The notes beneath the pieces were generated by a model, which worked only from the letters and a program-made list of their open reading frames with translations, had not been told where the DNA came from and ran no database searches. Source: Acanthoscelides obtectus (Eukaryota; Arthropoda; Insecta; Coleoptera; Chrysomelidae). From it: 64,000 nucleotides of DNA. Location of the stretch: the NCBI GenBank assembly GCA_963669975.1, contig CAVLJG010000001.1, forward strand, positions 87,982,864 through 88,046,863, read 5' to 3'. Positions within the stretch are counted from its first letter, which is position 1; every line of letters begins with the position of its first letter. The translations under genes were made by a program, and so were the position numbers. Positions 1-14,700 of this stretch are shown one piece after another.

Positions 1-557
1 GCGAATATTCAAAGAAGTGTGGAAACGAACAGCGATTCTGACAGAAATATTTTTTTTGTGTGGACAGTGTTTGTAACTCATGTAAAACCTAGAGCTGAAA
101 CCTTTGTGAATAAGTGAATGTTCCCTTTGAGGAAGTGCGGAAGTCATAGAACTTAAGTCAGTGGTAAAAGCTGCAGAGGATGCATGAAAAAAGTGAACGA
201 ATTTTGGTTATAGGCGCTTCACGAAGAGGTATTACAACGGGTAACATGAAAAAATAATAGTATCACCCCTGTACAAAAACTTGTAACCCATCGTTTCTAC
301 AGGATAACATTTTACTTACATGAAGTTTCAAAAAATGTTCCACCAAGTAATATAAAAATACATCTTCCCTTTATACATACACACTTCCAATCCATTGCTT
401 ATTTACGTTAGTTACTTAAGAAAATCTTGAATAACAAGAACCAAGCTGACAACTCACCACTTACTAGGAGTATCAGAGCCAAGGTACCAAAGCAGATCGC
501 CAAATCGACAAACATAACACAATTTCATCTTCACTTTACGCTAAAAAATCTACTTAC
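1..557. other. Part of ABCC4-like intron 21, no gene seen
   Basis: AT-rich sequence. I searched its minus strand for the missing NBD2 H-loop (AHR) and C-terminus and did not find them. No transposon family recognised. Confidence 0.6.
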
Positions 558-718
558 TGCGGATCGACATTTGCAGTAGCTTCATCCATAACCAAAATCT
601 TGTTGTTTCGTACAATCGCCCTAGCCAAACAGATTAATTGCCTTTGTCCGGCGCTGAAGTTTGAACCACCTTCGCTCACTTCTTGATTCAGGTCTTCTAT
701 AGCTATTTTCAGTTCAAC
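558..718 (-). CDS. ABCC4-like exon 21 (NBD2 signature and Walker B), last in window
   Basis: Residues 1178-1231. NFSAGQRQLICLARA is the NBD2 signature and VMDEATANVD is Walker B with catalytic Glu plus D-loop. It ends CCGCA|GTAAGT in phase 2, so at least one more coding exon lies left of position 1. Confidence 0.96.
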
Positions 719-3700
719 CTAGAACAATATGATGAAATCTACTCAGGCGTTGTCTTTTTTCATCATTGCAAATAGTAATAGATGGTAGAGGTCCATGCAA
801 AATTTCAGCCATTGACTTTCTGCATTAATTATACTATTTTGTTATTACAGATTTGAAAGCATTCAATATCTGGATCAAGTCAACACTTATAGACATACAA
901 GGTGTCCCAGAAGTGGACGTCAAGCTGGAAACGGAGGTTATCAGAGAATATAAAAAAATCGTGTACTTTTCAAAATCACAGACTTAAAAAAATCGGAAGA
1001 ATCTACACCCTGTGACGATCTTTTAGTTCCCATTTCAACAAATTTCAATTTTTTCTTAGACGGAATGACGGACAGTGTTATTCTGCGTAGTGACAGCAAG
1101 ACAGATGGTAACGCCTCTCTTATTAATTCGTGAAGGTATTTATTAAATCCATACTAAGTGTTCAAACTGACTTCCTTGAGCAGCAATGCAAACTTGACAT
1201 CTTAAAGATGATCGGGTTATCAGGCGGGCGAATCTTCCGCTACTAACAAATTCAGCTGTTTCCGATATCCTGTCCCGTAGCTCAGCTAAATTTTCGATTG
1301 GCTTTGAAAACACGTTTTCTTTCGCCGCTCCCCAGTGAAAAAAACCGAGTGGATTCAAGTCAGCTGAACGGGCTGACCAGACCATCCTATCCATCTGCTC
1401 GGTACGGGTATTATGTAAAAAACCTATAAAACTTCAAAAAGAACCAATAAAATGTCATTTTGCAGGCTAGGTAGTTTTTAGGGTGCAAATAGTTCATTCC
1501 ACGTTTGCTCGCTATGACCGCTACGAGCGTCCATCTATGGAGGAATGACTCAACTACACGCATTGTTGGTTGCATATGTTTTGTGAAGCCGAGTAGTATA
1601 TAAAGTCGAAATCATGAAAGATGACGATTATGTCATCATTTTAGTCTGTAGTAAAGACAAACGACAGCGATTTGTGAATATTTTTAATGAAGTTTCAGAT
1701 ATGTTAAACAGAGACAAACATAATTTTATTGTCTAAACAAACTGTATTGCTAATTTGCATGTATCCGACAAAGATAGACGATGTTTTCATGTTGCATGAT
1801 CGATCATATTTGAAGGATGGATAGTTAGGTTATGTTAAAGCAGGTTAGGTTGTTTTCGAATAATACTTTCGTCTTTGGTGTTCCTGTCTCAAGGTATTCT
1901 ACTCATAACTGTATTTTTTTTTTCAAAACAAAAACTCCCCACTAAAGTTATTATTATGGTATCACTCAAAACCATGAAATAAAATGAAAATAAAAATAAT
2001 AATCAGTGAAATAACCTAACTTCGCAAAGTCATAATATAAATTTGTTGTCATTCTGTTCCTGACATTGTGCTTTTATCATCGAAGTACATCCATTGATTA
2101 CTTAAGTACAATTTATGGTATGACGTAATAGTCATCTTTCGTGACTTTGACTACAGTTTTCGACTCTGAGAAGAAAGATCGCATGTGGATGATTATGTGT
2201 ATTGGTCTGCATGTGTATGAAGAATGAATGTGAATGTTATTACTAAATGAAGTATATCTATTAGCTGTGCCCAACGGGTTATTTATACATATGTTGTCCT
2301 TTCTGAAGACAGTTAATGTTCAAAGTTATAATTTACGATTTTTCCCGTTTTTTGTGTTTTCAAAAACTTTGAGCACTACTAGAAATCGCCGGCGCGTCCG
2401 GGTTGTGTGCAATTAAGCCACATCACAGAAAAAGTAGTAACGACGCATCACACATTAATCATTTTCGTAATGCTTCATATCTACGCGCTGATTTGCATTT
2501 TCTATTGACATTTCAAGATAAAATTCTATAAAATTTAAATGACTGAAAATGAAAAATAATGTAATTCAATTTCATAAATACTCCCGTCTGTGCATATTTT
2601 CTCACCTGTTCCTTGACCAATCAGGAATTTTCTTTTCTCATCTCTCTCAATTTTGAAATTCAGCAAATTTGCATATGTAATTTCTAGATTTGAAGTATAT
2701 TTGAGACAAGAATTAAATGGAATCATCATCAATACATATTATTAGCGCAGAAATCCTCACTATGCACCTATGCGTTGCCGTTTCCTTCTATCTATAGTGT
2801 ACAACTTAGACCTCCAGTAATGCCATCTCTGAAGAAGATTTTACATCACATCAGAGACAAACTGAAGCATCATGACGATTAGGCAACACGTACAACTACA
2901 AAACGAGTTCACAACGTGTTCATCAGCTAGTGCTAAGTTAACATTTTGCAGAAAAACCTTCATAATGTCACTAAAAAACCAACATAATGTCAAAAAAATC
3001 TATATAATGTCACTTTTCACGATACGTAATATTCCGCATCAAGATATTTTCTAAATGAACGGGCATGTTGGAACCACGTGCCTTTGCTAAAATGCATAGT
3101 GGCACGTCAATAAATTTGTTAAATGATTTCGTACAAAGTCTAAATAAATTTCTCCATTCAAGAACTCTGGCAGCTCAAAGAGTACAATGATTCTACCATT
3201 TAGAATCCCGGACCACGTGTTTACTTTAAAGCGATACTGTGATCTATCTTGTCTCATTCAATGTGGATTTTCTACATGCCACTCGGGTAAATTGTACAGA
3301 TTCATGTAACTATCTATTTTAAATGTTGACGCATCAGTCCATAAAATTTTCTCTGAAAATCGCGGATATTCCCGGTGCGTCTGTGACATTGTTAGACAAA
3401 ACTCAACTCTTGAAAGATAATCTCGAGGTTATAAAGATTATACTCGCTGTACGTAGTGCAGGTGGAGCTCGTTCTTTCGCAAGATTCGGTGGGCTGTGGT
3501 TTTGGGCACTCGCGTCCCTGCTTATATTTGATGTATGAAGTATGCGGGTCTTCTTCGACTGCCTGGAGCACGACGTCTTCGTAAGGGAAGGACATTCTTC
3601 CTTCACTAAGTGCTTGATTTAGGAATCGTCCATCTGAGAGTAAACGGTGCACATTCACAAAAGCTCGGTGACCGGCAGGGGTATTACTTAACCTGAAAAG

Positions 3701-6700
3701 TGACATTATGTCGTTTTTTAACATTATGTAAGTTTTCCTACAAGACGTTAACATGGAACTAGCTGTCGTTACTTGTAACAAGCGCGCAATGAACTATTTG
3801 CACACTAGCCTTCTTAGTCAACAAATTGACATTATATAGGTGTTTTGCGTAATAAAAATAACCCTGAGGCATTTCGGTACCTCTCACGATAAAGCCTAGC
3901 TGCAGCACTAGCATTGCATCTACATTCCCCATAGATGAGGTGCATGTTGGCGTATTCCTGTACTGTGTAAACAGGCATAGTGGCACTACACAATCCTAAA
4001 TTAATAAGCGCGGCGTTACTATCTGTCTTGCTCTCACTGAAATTTAGAGTAATGTGAACTAAAAGATCATCACAGGGTGTAGATTTTTCCGATTCTTTCA
4101 GGCCTATAATTTCAAAAGTACATCTTTTTTATATTTTTCTGGTAACTGTTATGACTTGGCCTACCTCCCGTTTCCAGCTTGACGTCGACTTCTTCATAAA
4201 AGAAGCAACTTACATCTTCCAATGCCTTCCACAAAACGTCATCTCCATGTTTTTCGAATGGATCCAAGTTGTACCTGTTCAACAAAACAACCTTAAAGAT
4301 TAATATATCGCATTGTAGGCAGACTGTTTCTCTCACCTAACTGAGGCAGAAAATAATACTGGCTCTTGAGGTATGATAGAGATACTCGATCTCAATTCTG
4401 TTAGGCCGATTTTACTTGTATCTATCCCATCTATAACGATAGCACCTTCTATTGGAGCCAGTCTAAATAGCGAAGAAATAAGCGTCGATTTTCCTGCACC
4501 CGTTCGTCCAACTATACCGACCTACAGAATGGGAAATAAGTATGAATAGTGCTTGTCATCAGGAAAAAATTAGAAAATGCGGTGATCAATGCAAACAGAT
4601 AGGTCTGCAGCTTCTAAATATGAAGTGTGTAATAAAGATATTTTTTTAACAACATTGTTGTAAAAGCGTTTATCCAATCATTGTTATGAACTCACTTTTT
4701 CGCCAGGCATGACCTCAATGGTTAAATTCTTCAATACAGGAGCCAACTCAGCAGCATACCGCAGGTATACCTTCTCAAACTGTATATGTCCTTTGTCGGG
4801 CCAACCTAAGGGAGGCTTATTGGCGGGCAAAGTCTCAAATGGTCCTTCTTTATCTAATGTTGTGTACTGTAACACTCTTTCTACACTAACCATGTTACTA
4901 GCCACTTCTGCTGTTTGCCTGACTCCAAATTGTAGCATGCCGGTCAAAATGAGGCACTGAGAGATTACTAGACCTACGTTTCCGCTTAGAGTATTCTCTA
5001 GAATGATAAAATTCATATGCCACAAACATTATTTATAATTATATACCGGGTGTGCCATCTTTTATGTCGGTATTGAAACATCGAATGACTTTGATATTTA
5101 CTAACCGAGTGATTTGGTTATACGTGTTTCTGAAACGTCAATTTACTACAATTTTAGTCATGAATCGCTTTACACCGAAGCAACGCGCCGAAATAGTCAC
5201 AATGTACATTGAAAATCGTCGTTCAGTTGTGTTAGCGTAGCGTGCATATCGTCGAAAATATCGTGGCAACACTATCTGTCGTTTGGTTTCGAATTTTTTT
5301 AAGCACGGGACAGTGGAAGATCGTCAACATACCGTTCATCAACGACCAAGACGTTCCAATGAATTGGTTGAAGCGGTCAGAGACAGCGTTGCCCAGAACC
5401 CAAAAGTGTCGTATCGTCACCGCGCTCAGCATTTGTTTCCTTATAAGTTGCAGTTAACATAAAAAAATATTGCCAACTGACCGTCTACGTCGCTTGGAAT
5501 ACGCCCAAATAGTCGCTCGCATGGTTGATGCTGAACCTGATTTTTGGAAGCAAATTGTGTTGACCGATGAGGCCCATTTCACGCTCTCTGGCGGCATTAA
5601 GAAGCAAAACTGCCGCATTTGGGGGACGGGAAATCCACATGAGATCCACGAAATGCCGTTACATGACCGAAAAGTGTTTGGGCCGGCGTTTGCGCCAAAA
5701 CATCACTGGGCCAACGAAAACGAAACAGTCGATGGAAATCGATATCGGTGGATATTGGCTCACTATGTCTGCCCACAAATGTGTGAAAAAGGTCTTGATG
5801 GTTACTGGTTTCAACAAGACAGTGCGCCATGCCACACTGCAAATGAAACAATCCAGTTTCTGCAACGAAAATTCCCTGGACGTCTGATATCAAAAAGAGG
5901 TGACATTGACTGTCCACCCAGGTCTACAGATTTGACCCCACCGGACTTCTTCTTGTGGGGTTATTGGAAAATTCAAGTATACGCCAGCAAGCCCCAGACC
6001 ACAGAAGAACTCAAGGCAAACATTCGTACCGCAATCGCCGCTATACCACCAGAGATGCTCGAAAAAGTAAAGGAAAACGCAGCAAAACGGCCACATTTTG
6101 TTTTGGCCAATAAAGGTGGCCACTTGATAGATGTTGTGTTCAAAAACTAGTCCCAATAAATTGTAAAGGACCATATTAAAATACCCGATATATAGAAATC
6201 TGTTTTCCGTTTTCAAAGTTATTTCATGTTTACATACCGACATAAAAGATGGCGCACCCTGTACATATAAAAGGTGTCCCAGGAGTCGACGTCAAGCCGT
6301 AAACGGGGGATAGGCCAAGTCATAATAGTTATCAGAAAAATATAAAAAAAACAAGTCGTATGCTTTTCAAATTAGAGGTTATAAAAAAAACGGAAAAATA
6401 TATACCCTGTGATAGCAAAACAGAGAGTAACGCCACTTTTATTAATTCATGATTGTGTAGAGCCACCGCGTGTACACCATACGGGAATACGAAAACATGC
6501 ACCTCATTTATGGGGAATGCAGATGCAATGCTAGTGCTCCAGCTAGGCTTTATCGTGAGAGGTGCCCAAATGCTGCTGGTTATCCCGATCACCGAGTTTC
6601 TTTGTATATGCACCGTTTACTCTCTGAGGGAAGATTCTCAAATCAAGCACAAGGAGGAATTTCCTTTCCTTACGACTACGTCGTCCTACACGAAGTACTT

Positions 6701-8717
6701 CAGTACGTCAAATAGAAGTAAGCACTGGAGTGCCCAAAAATACAGCCCGGGATTATCTTCCAAGAGTTGGGGTTTGTCAAACAACGTTACAGAGATTTCG
6801 GGAAGATTTTTAGACAAAATTTTATGGACTGATGAGTCGACATTTAAAAAAGATGGTTGCATGAATCTACACAACTTAACACTAGTGTCATGTGGAAAAT
6901 CTACATTTGATGAGATAAGATAGATCACCGTATGATTTTAAAGTAAATATGTGGACCGATATTCTAAATGGTAGAGTCATTGTACTATTTGAGCTGCCAG
7001 AGTTTTTGAATGGCGAAATTTATTTAGAGCTTTTATAAAATCATCTACCAAATTTACTGGAAGACGGGCTACCATTTGCAGAGACATATGGTACCAGAAA
7101 TACGACCCCCGGCGCACTAAGCTCCAACTGTAGAAAATACCTTTATGCGGAATAACCGAACAGATGGATAGGGCGGTCTGGTACAATTTCGTGGCCTGCC
7201 CGTTCACCAGACTTAAATCCACTCGATTTTTTTACTGGGAATAAAGGAAGCAGCTGAGTTTGTTAATAATAATAAGATTAGCCCGTATGATAACCCATCA
7301 TTTTTAAGAAGTTTGACTATTTATTGTGAATTTAATAAATACATTTTTACTCAGTCTAAGATAAAATTGAAATTTGCAGTAACGGAAACTAAAAGATCAT
7401 CACAGGGTGTGGATTTTTCCAATTTTGGCCTATCTACCATTTCCGGCTTGACGTCGACTTCTGGGATACCCAGTAATATAACTGAATTTAAGTACATACT
7501 CGAGATTTGGGGATAATGACATTGTGACAAACGTTGACGTTACCCTTATCTGGCAATTTTAAGCATGAGCCATATACTTGAATATTGAAATATTCTTGAC
7601 ACTTAAAACTAAACTCACCATCTTCAAAAATGAGAAACTGGAAAGTCACCAAAGAGAGAAATATGGTGCTTATGACGTCCAGATAAAATCCAAAGGCTTC
7701 ACTGCTGGTCAAGAATAAAAACCAAGTGCTGGTATGTCTGTCCTGTAGACCGTCAAATTCACGCTTTACCATTTCTTCCGCATTTGAGGATCTTATCGTT
7801 GAAATACCGTACAATGTAGATGATATGTACGAAAATACTGGAGCTCTAGCTAAAAAAAAGAAACAAGAAAAATTCTATTTCAAGATGTCTATCAATTGTC
7901 TATTTTCTGGTATGTGTATTCCTTTTAAGATAGATGTTAGCAAGATTCATCGAGTTCTATCCGCCAGGAGCTCCCATGGTTGTGAACAAATGAAAATATT
8001 TGACCCTTCATATAAAGTCTCTAAGTCATATCGAGGTGCAAAGTAAATCTAAGAAACCTATTATGTTTTCTAAAATTGGGAGCACTACTTCGAGAAAATG
8101 ATAACAACGATGTACCCTTTATGTTTAATTTTGTACCAATGTCAAGGGTGCCATATAAAAAAGCAATCAATACTAACTGTATTGAAAATGCATAGTAGTA
8201 TCACTGTCAAGAGCATTATTGTTAACTGTAAAGAATCAGAAGTGTAAAAACTGTCACGATTTTGTAACTGTTCAGTTTGTGTAAAAGGGGTGAAACAGTG
8301 TCAGGCAAGATATGAAATTTCTTAGTGGATATAGTGTTATTTCGTGTATGAAAAAATGTTGTGCATGGAAGATGTAACTTTCTCAACACTAAGGTCTTTT
8401 TTGTGTATTGCTGCGTGTCTATAAGATAGAAAGACTTTGCTATACGACAGTGGCGTAGCTACCTTGGGTGGCACCAGGAGCGGAAGTTGGTAGTGTCACC
8501 CCATCGAAAGTCAACGGCAATAAATTTTATATGATTTATAAACGTCGTGGATCATTTAATATTTATATTTAAAATATTGGACAAATAACAAAAACACAAT
8601 AAAAACTAATACAGAAAATATATTTTTATCTTGCAGTTAAAATCTTTTCTTTCTAGCTTTGACAGCAAACTTAGAAATAACATCATCAAAATTTATATTT
8701 TGTATTGACCCGTGTTC

Positions 8718-8757
<40 letters not shown>

Positions 8758-11700
8758 CTCCAACTATGGCTAATCAGATGGCTAATCTGCCAAGATTGCT
8801 AAGCCGCGATTGGCTCATTGTTGCCCGCAAACAGTTTTCTATTAATTTCAGTTTACTGAAACTCTTTTCACATCAAGCTACGGACACGCAATCCGTCATG
8901 AACAATTTTAGTGCAATCATAAGATTTGGAAGAGATTCTGTAAAATCCCATTCTATAATAAACTTTAAAAAATCTAGAGATAGCCAATCATAAACATTAG
9001 CGGCTATTAAGTGTCTTCGCAGTATTGGTATCTACAAAAGTAATTCTCTTTCTGACACCTCATCATACCAATCATTAAATTTGGATTTAGCTAATTTCAG
9101 TTCTTCAGTATTCGCTAAAAGCAAAGTATTTCTTTGGACAATCTCGAACAATGAGGAGACTTCGATCTTGTCTCGAGTCCAACTCTGAATCGGTTAAGAC
9201 AATCCAACATATCTTTTTGTAGTTCTTGTTTCAGTTTCAATATCTATTGTCTCTTCCACAATGTGATCCCGTTTTTATTCGATATAAAGACGAAGTGCCT
9301 CTATTTTTGTAGCAGTTTCGTCAACACTTAAGCCTTTACTTTGCAATGCAATCTGTGCATTCTTTTTAATATTTGCACACTGTTCTCAAAGTTGAATCAC
9401 CGGGTGGATGTCACCCCAAAAAAGGTGACACCCGGTGTGGACCGCCCCCGGCGCCCCCCTTGCTACGCCACTGCTACACAAGCGGTTAATAGCTCATTCA
9501 ATAGCAAAAGAGGCAGAAGAAGCTTATAAAGTGGCAATCACAAATATCTGAGGTTAGAAGCAATAGTAATAATGTCGGATACTGGAAGAGAGCGTTGGAT
9601 ATAAATTCAAGCACATGTAACTTTGAAATCGAATGTAACGTTTACTACCAACGAATTAAATTTTAATAGAAAACTAGCATTTTTTACGTATTATTCCAGT
9701 AACAATATCTTTTTAAATTTTGAGCAAAGGTTTTTGTAGTTTCCCAGATTCTCAAATGCAAGGGCCAAGAAAACACTTCCGTTAATTTAGATATTTCGGA
9801 ATGAAGTCAAAACGCTTTTTCAAAATTCATAAATAATTGGAAGGTGGTGTATTTCATTTCCAATTTTGGCACTGGTGGTATTGCTACAAAACTGTACAAA
9901 TTAACTGATTCCAATTTTAATACTTACTGCCACCCTCTAGTCTTTTGATGTCCTGTGCGCTGCCAATATATACACTTCTGAACCAGTAAAATATCAGGCC
10001 CAAAATTATTGCTGGTATGACCATCAATGGAGTTACAATGAACACCATTATGAGTATTCCAAACATCACTAGAAATACTTGTATCGCATCCAAAGCAGCT
10101 TTAGGAAGCAGTTCGTCTAAGGCACCCATGTCTTTGGAGAAACGATTCAAGATTCTACCTATAAAACATCAAAATAATACTAATTACATCCACTTAATTA
10201 AAAATAAAACTAGAATGTTAGAATTAATTTGAAGTTAAGTTGAGAAGATATTGCGCAGAACTTACCAGAAGGATTGGTATCGAAGAATCTCATTGGCGCT
10301 TGTAAGATACAGGAAAACATTTGGTTATGTAACACCTTAGATGCCGTCATACATATTTTGAAGTAGAAGATTGACCTGAGGGAGGTCAATATTACAGCTC
10401 CAAAGATGAAGAGAGTATAAATATTGACGTAATATGATCTATCATCGAGCCACTGAAAATATGTAATGAACAAACAATAGGAAACATACAATAACAGTGT
10501 TTCTGGACTTCAAAAGGGCGTTTGAGACAATTGAAAGGGATAAATTACTTACAAAATTGCATCACTACGAACTTAAAGGATCTGCATTCAAAATTCTACA
10601 GAAGTCAAAAAATCAAAATTGGATCTACATTATCAAGCCCAAAAAATTATTCCGTTGGTATACCACAAGGTAGTAAACTAGGTCCACTACTATTTATTTC
10701 ATACATTAATGACATTTTTAATATTTCAGAGTATTGTAAAATTTAGATATTTGCAGATGATACATTAATATCAACATACATATCAGATGAAAATATAGAC
10801 ACTGCTTTAAAAATGCTGAATTCTGACTTGGAAAAAATCATAAATTGGTTAAATGTAAATAAACTAAAATTGAATACTTCTAAAACAAAATGTACGCCAA
10901 CAGGAAATAGCCAAATGAAAATACTATCACAGTTAGGAGAAATGGTGAAACAATTGAAAATGTTGAATCAATTAAATATTTAGGTAAATATATATATATA
11001 TATATATATTTAGATAGTAAAGTAAAGTTTGAGGATCACTATGAATACATTATTGCAAAATTACTTTTATAGGGCTTCTCATAGTCTTGGTACATATTCT
11101 AAGAAAACAGTTTATAGTACAATTATTCTACCGCATTTACTGTATTGTTCAACTATCTTGTTCACTGCCAATGAAGCTGTATTCTCAAAATTACAAGTCC
11201 GGTAAAATAAAGCTATGAGAATAATATTGAATAAAAATAAGTACACCAAAATAAAATCTATGTTACAAGAATTTCAGTGATCGAATATAAAAAATTTGAT
11301 ATCATATTTGGCTCTTATTTTTATATTTAAAATAAAAAATCATCTTTTGTTACAGCATTTGGAACACTACATAGAATCGAATAATCATTACCACAATTAT
11401 TATACAAGAGGAAAAATGGATCTTCATTTACAAAATTGCAATAGTAATATAACTAGCAAATCAATATTTCAGAAAGGATTACTTTAACAAGCTAAATAAT
11501 GATATAAAGTGTGCTTGTAATTTAAAGATGTTTAGAAGAAAATTAAAGGAATATTTCATGGACTGTGAAAATCTTAAACAAACAAACTTATAGTGGTTGA
11601 GAAAACATGAATTAACTTACGGGTTCCGGATCGGTATAATTTACAGCAACAGCTATCAATGTTGAACCGTTCAACGAATCATACGCATTATTAGTTGTAT

Positions 11701-14700
11701 TAAGATACAAATCGGTATTGTTTCCTGTAGTGTTCAATAATCTAGAATGGAAGAACGCATCTTCTTCCATATTGGTCCTAAAACATAACATTGACTGTAC
11801 ACGATTTTTCTGATGAGCGCATCTGCAACAGCGAATATGTTTAGTAAACAACAACTTGAGCGAAAGAAAAAACGGGTGCTGGCAGTATTTGAACCCGCAT
11901 CTCCTCCATTCCGTGTTGCCGAACTTATCAATTAGTCTGCAACTGTTAGACGCAAATTCATTTCTAGGCACTCCACTATTCCCTTGTTCTTTCAAGCTCC
12001 TTGATCAGCTGCGTTCAAGTAAAACGGACCGGAGTAGTACTAAGGTATCTCCAATCGTCTTGTGAAGGGTGTCTCAATAAGAGCGCTGGACTTTCAAGAA
12101 AATCACAATTTCCTTTCGAATTAAGCGAGTATTAATATTTCAACATGAAGAGAAATTGCGATTCAACATGAAATAGGACAACCGGTAAATGGCCACCATG
12201 AAACCTCTGGCACATGGTCAGTGTTTCCTTATAATTCTGTATAACGTTTTCGCACAACTGTGGCCCTATTCCGTCGATAACGCGCCGTATCTCCTCTTTA
12301 AGGTGTCCATCTGTTTGTGGCTTGTTCGCATACACCTTTTCCTTCACATAGCCCCAGAGGAAGAAGTCCATTGGCGTTAGATGGTACGATATTGGTGGCC
12401 AAATTTGATGGTCAAACCGAGAGATGACACGGTCTGGAAACTTGGTCCGCAGTAACGCCATTGTTCCGTGTGCTGTGTGGCAGGTCGCACAGTCTTGTTG
12501 TAAGAACATATCCTCCACATCAGTTCGATCCAACTGGGGCCACAAGACCTCGGTTAACATTTCGCGATACCGCACAACATTAACAGTTACCGCAGTTCCA
12601 GCTGCATTTTCGAAGAATTATGATCCATTCACTCCGCCACTATACAACGAGCACCAAACGGTAACCCGCGACGGTAAATTCGGCAGTTCTGCTTATTGAC
12701 GTATCCGTTCAGTTGAAAATGTGCCAAATCAGAGAAAATGATTTTCTTCGAGAAATCCGCATCTGGTGGTGCTCCAGGGCACTCGCAGGGCTGCGCATGG
12801 TCCGCTGGCTTGAGTTCTTGCGTCAGTTGAACCTTGTACGCGTGTAAGCACAGATCTTTTGTCAAAATTCGTTGCAGAGTGGGTCTCGTAAGGTTCAATT
12901 CTTGGCCACGATGCCGAATGGAAGTGCCTGGATTCTCGGCCACACTTTCCCGCACTGCGACTATATTTTCGAGGGACCAACCGGGACGGCGACCAACAGT
13001 GGTCTTCACATTCTGCAACGTGAATTTTCTCAAATTTTGTAATTAAACAGCGAACTGTCGACTCATTTGGCGCATTACTGATTCCGCGTAGTTTTCTCTA
13101 TTTTTGTAGTGAGTTTTCACAATAGTTAAACTTGCTCGTTTGAATACTGCTCCATGACGTCTGATCGGGTGGTATGAACATGACAGCTGTCCTCAAGTAA
13201 ACACCATAACATTTCCACGGTACCACCGTGCGAAGACAGTAACTTGTATAACATTTTTTGGATGAGCGCAACCGCAACAGCGAGTACGGTTAGTAAACAA
13301 CAACGGAATGGAGGAGACGCGGGTTATGCCCGCGAATCCCGTCGGTGCCCATTTTCTTTTCTCTCAAGTTTTTTTAAATAACATTTTACTATTCCTATAA
13401 TGTTGTATAAAATATGTTATTTACCAGTAAGTAAGCCATAAGTCTGAAGCATTCGACACTATTTGAGCCACTATCAATAATAAAACTAATAATATTAAGA
13501 CTATCCAAGAAGCTCCGGCTTTACAATAATCTAAGTACGTTGAGGTAGATATAGCACCTTTTTCGATCAGTTCATCAGTCTCTTGGGGTTCTTCTTCATT
13601 ATGTACGGAGCTCTAGAAACATACCATATCATTAAAATCTAAAATTATTGTTGTACATAGATTGTAGTAAAAAGAATAACCCACATTTATAGAAGCTATT
13701 GATTTCAGTCTTTCTCTAAATTCTATCTTTGGTCCTTTTTCTTGTTCCTGTTTTTGTTCGTGTTCCTCTTGCTTTAAGCAGTTCAATTCCTGTTCCGATA
13801 GCTCTGCAAAAGTTCCCGTTTTTTCTATTTTGCCCTGAAAATAGCAATTCTGTATTATAATCCACAAAAAGATAGCTCAGAGTCGGTAATATCTTACGTT
13901 ATTGATGACTATAATGGCATCAGCCTCCCTGAGGAATTGTACTTGATGAGTGACTAACACTCTTGTTTTTCCCTTCAAGTATCCACTAATACATTTCCCA
14001 AACAAGTGCTTGGCTACGTGAGGATCTACTGCCGACAGTGGGTCGTCAAACAGATATATGTCAGCCTCAGAGTACACAGCCCTAAAACAATATCATTAGG
14101 AATTAGATAGCTCAAATGTAGCCAGTGACAAATAAAATGGAAAACCCAGTAAAAATGGAAGTAGGGGTTAAATTTTGAATTGAAAAGATTTGGGTGTCGT
14201 TAGATTTCTTTGTAAAGGTGCTGACCTACCCCCAAACATGCTTCAGATGAGGTGATTTATGACTCTTTGAGGTATTCCATCCCAAACTAGCTGTACTTGG
14301 TTCTTATGTGTAAATTATGTTACCGATTGTGGAGGATGAGGTAAACCAGCCACTTTTTTTCCCATCGTATCGCACGGATGTTCAATGGGCCAAAAGTCTC
14401 GAGATCCGGGAGGCCACGGAAGGAGGCTTTATTGAGGTAGTCTACTGTACTTTTCGCAGTTTGGAGACGAGAATTACCTTGGTAGTAAATAGGGTTTTCA
14501 AGCGGTTGGAGAAATGTCAAAAAATGAACTAGTAGTAACTTAGCACCAAATCCAATAGCGCCCCAAACCATATCTCCTACGATAGTTCGTATTCAGTTGG
14601 ACGTCATTTTTCACCATAATGTAGGAGTCATGGTACATATTTGTATGGTGTTAAGTCACCTCTAATTTCCTTAGAGAAAACATGCCGCCACAATGGTGTA

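Larger units (their letters stand above)
898..4203 (-). mobile_element. DUF4817-type DDE transposon, interrupted and dead
   Basis: Terminal repeats at 898-935 (GGTGTCCCAGAAGTGGACGT and on) and, inverted, near 4160-4203. Between them on the minus strand lies an HTH part (3300-3990; reads as YANMHLIYGECRCNAS in pieces) and, 1.7 kb further on, the C-terminal catalytic part (1143-1397; SADLNPLGFFHWG). Alignment with the copy at 6270-7473 shows the centre is displaced by an insertion at about 1400-3095 and a small one at 3677-3868. Several frameshifts; non-functional. Confidence 0.8.

Noticed and set aside
1..557. Terminal exon of the ABCC4-like gene
   Set aside because: No H-loop or C-terminal ABC motif could be found on the minus strand, so the exon must be outside the window.
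4709..4960. Plus-strand ORF across exon 18
   Set aside because: Shadow of the real minus-strand NBD2 exon, which has conserved ABC motifs and correct splice sites.
4696..4997. Shared AAELAPVL string between exon 18 and the LINE ORF2 at ~60945
   Set aside because: A short coincidence; surrounding residues and DNA are unrelated and each fits its own family.
5597..5917. Minus-strand ORFs over the mariner-like transposase
   Set aside because: Antisense shadows; the plus strand carries all catalytic motifs.
8712..8993. Open frame beginning with poly-Phe
   Set aside because: It is produced by the 35-bp T run and reads antisense through a hAT remnant; no protein motif.
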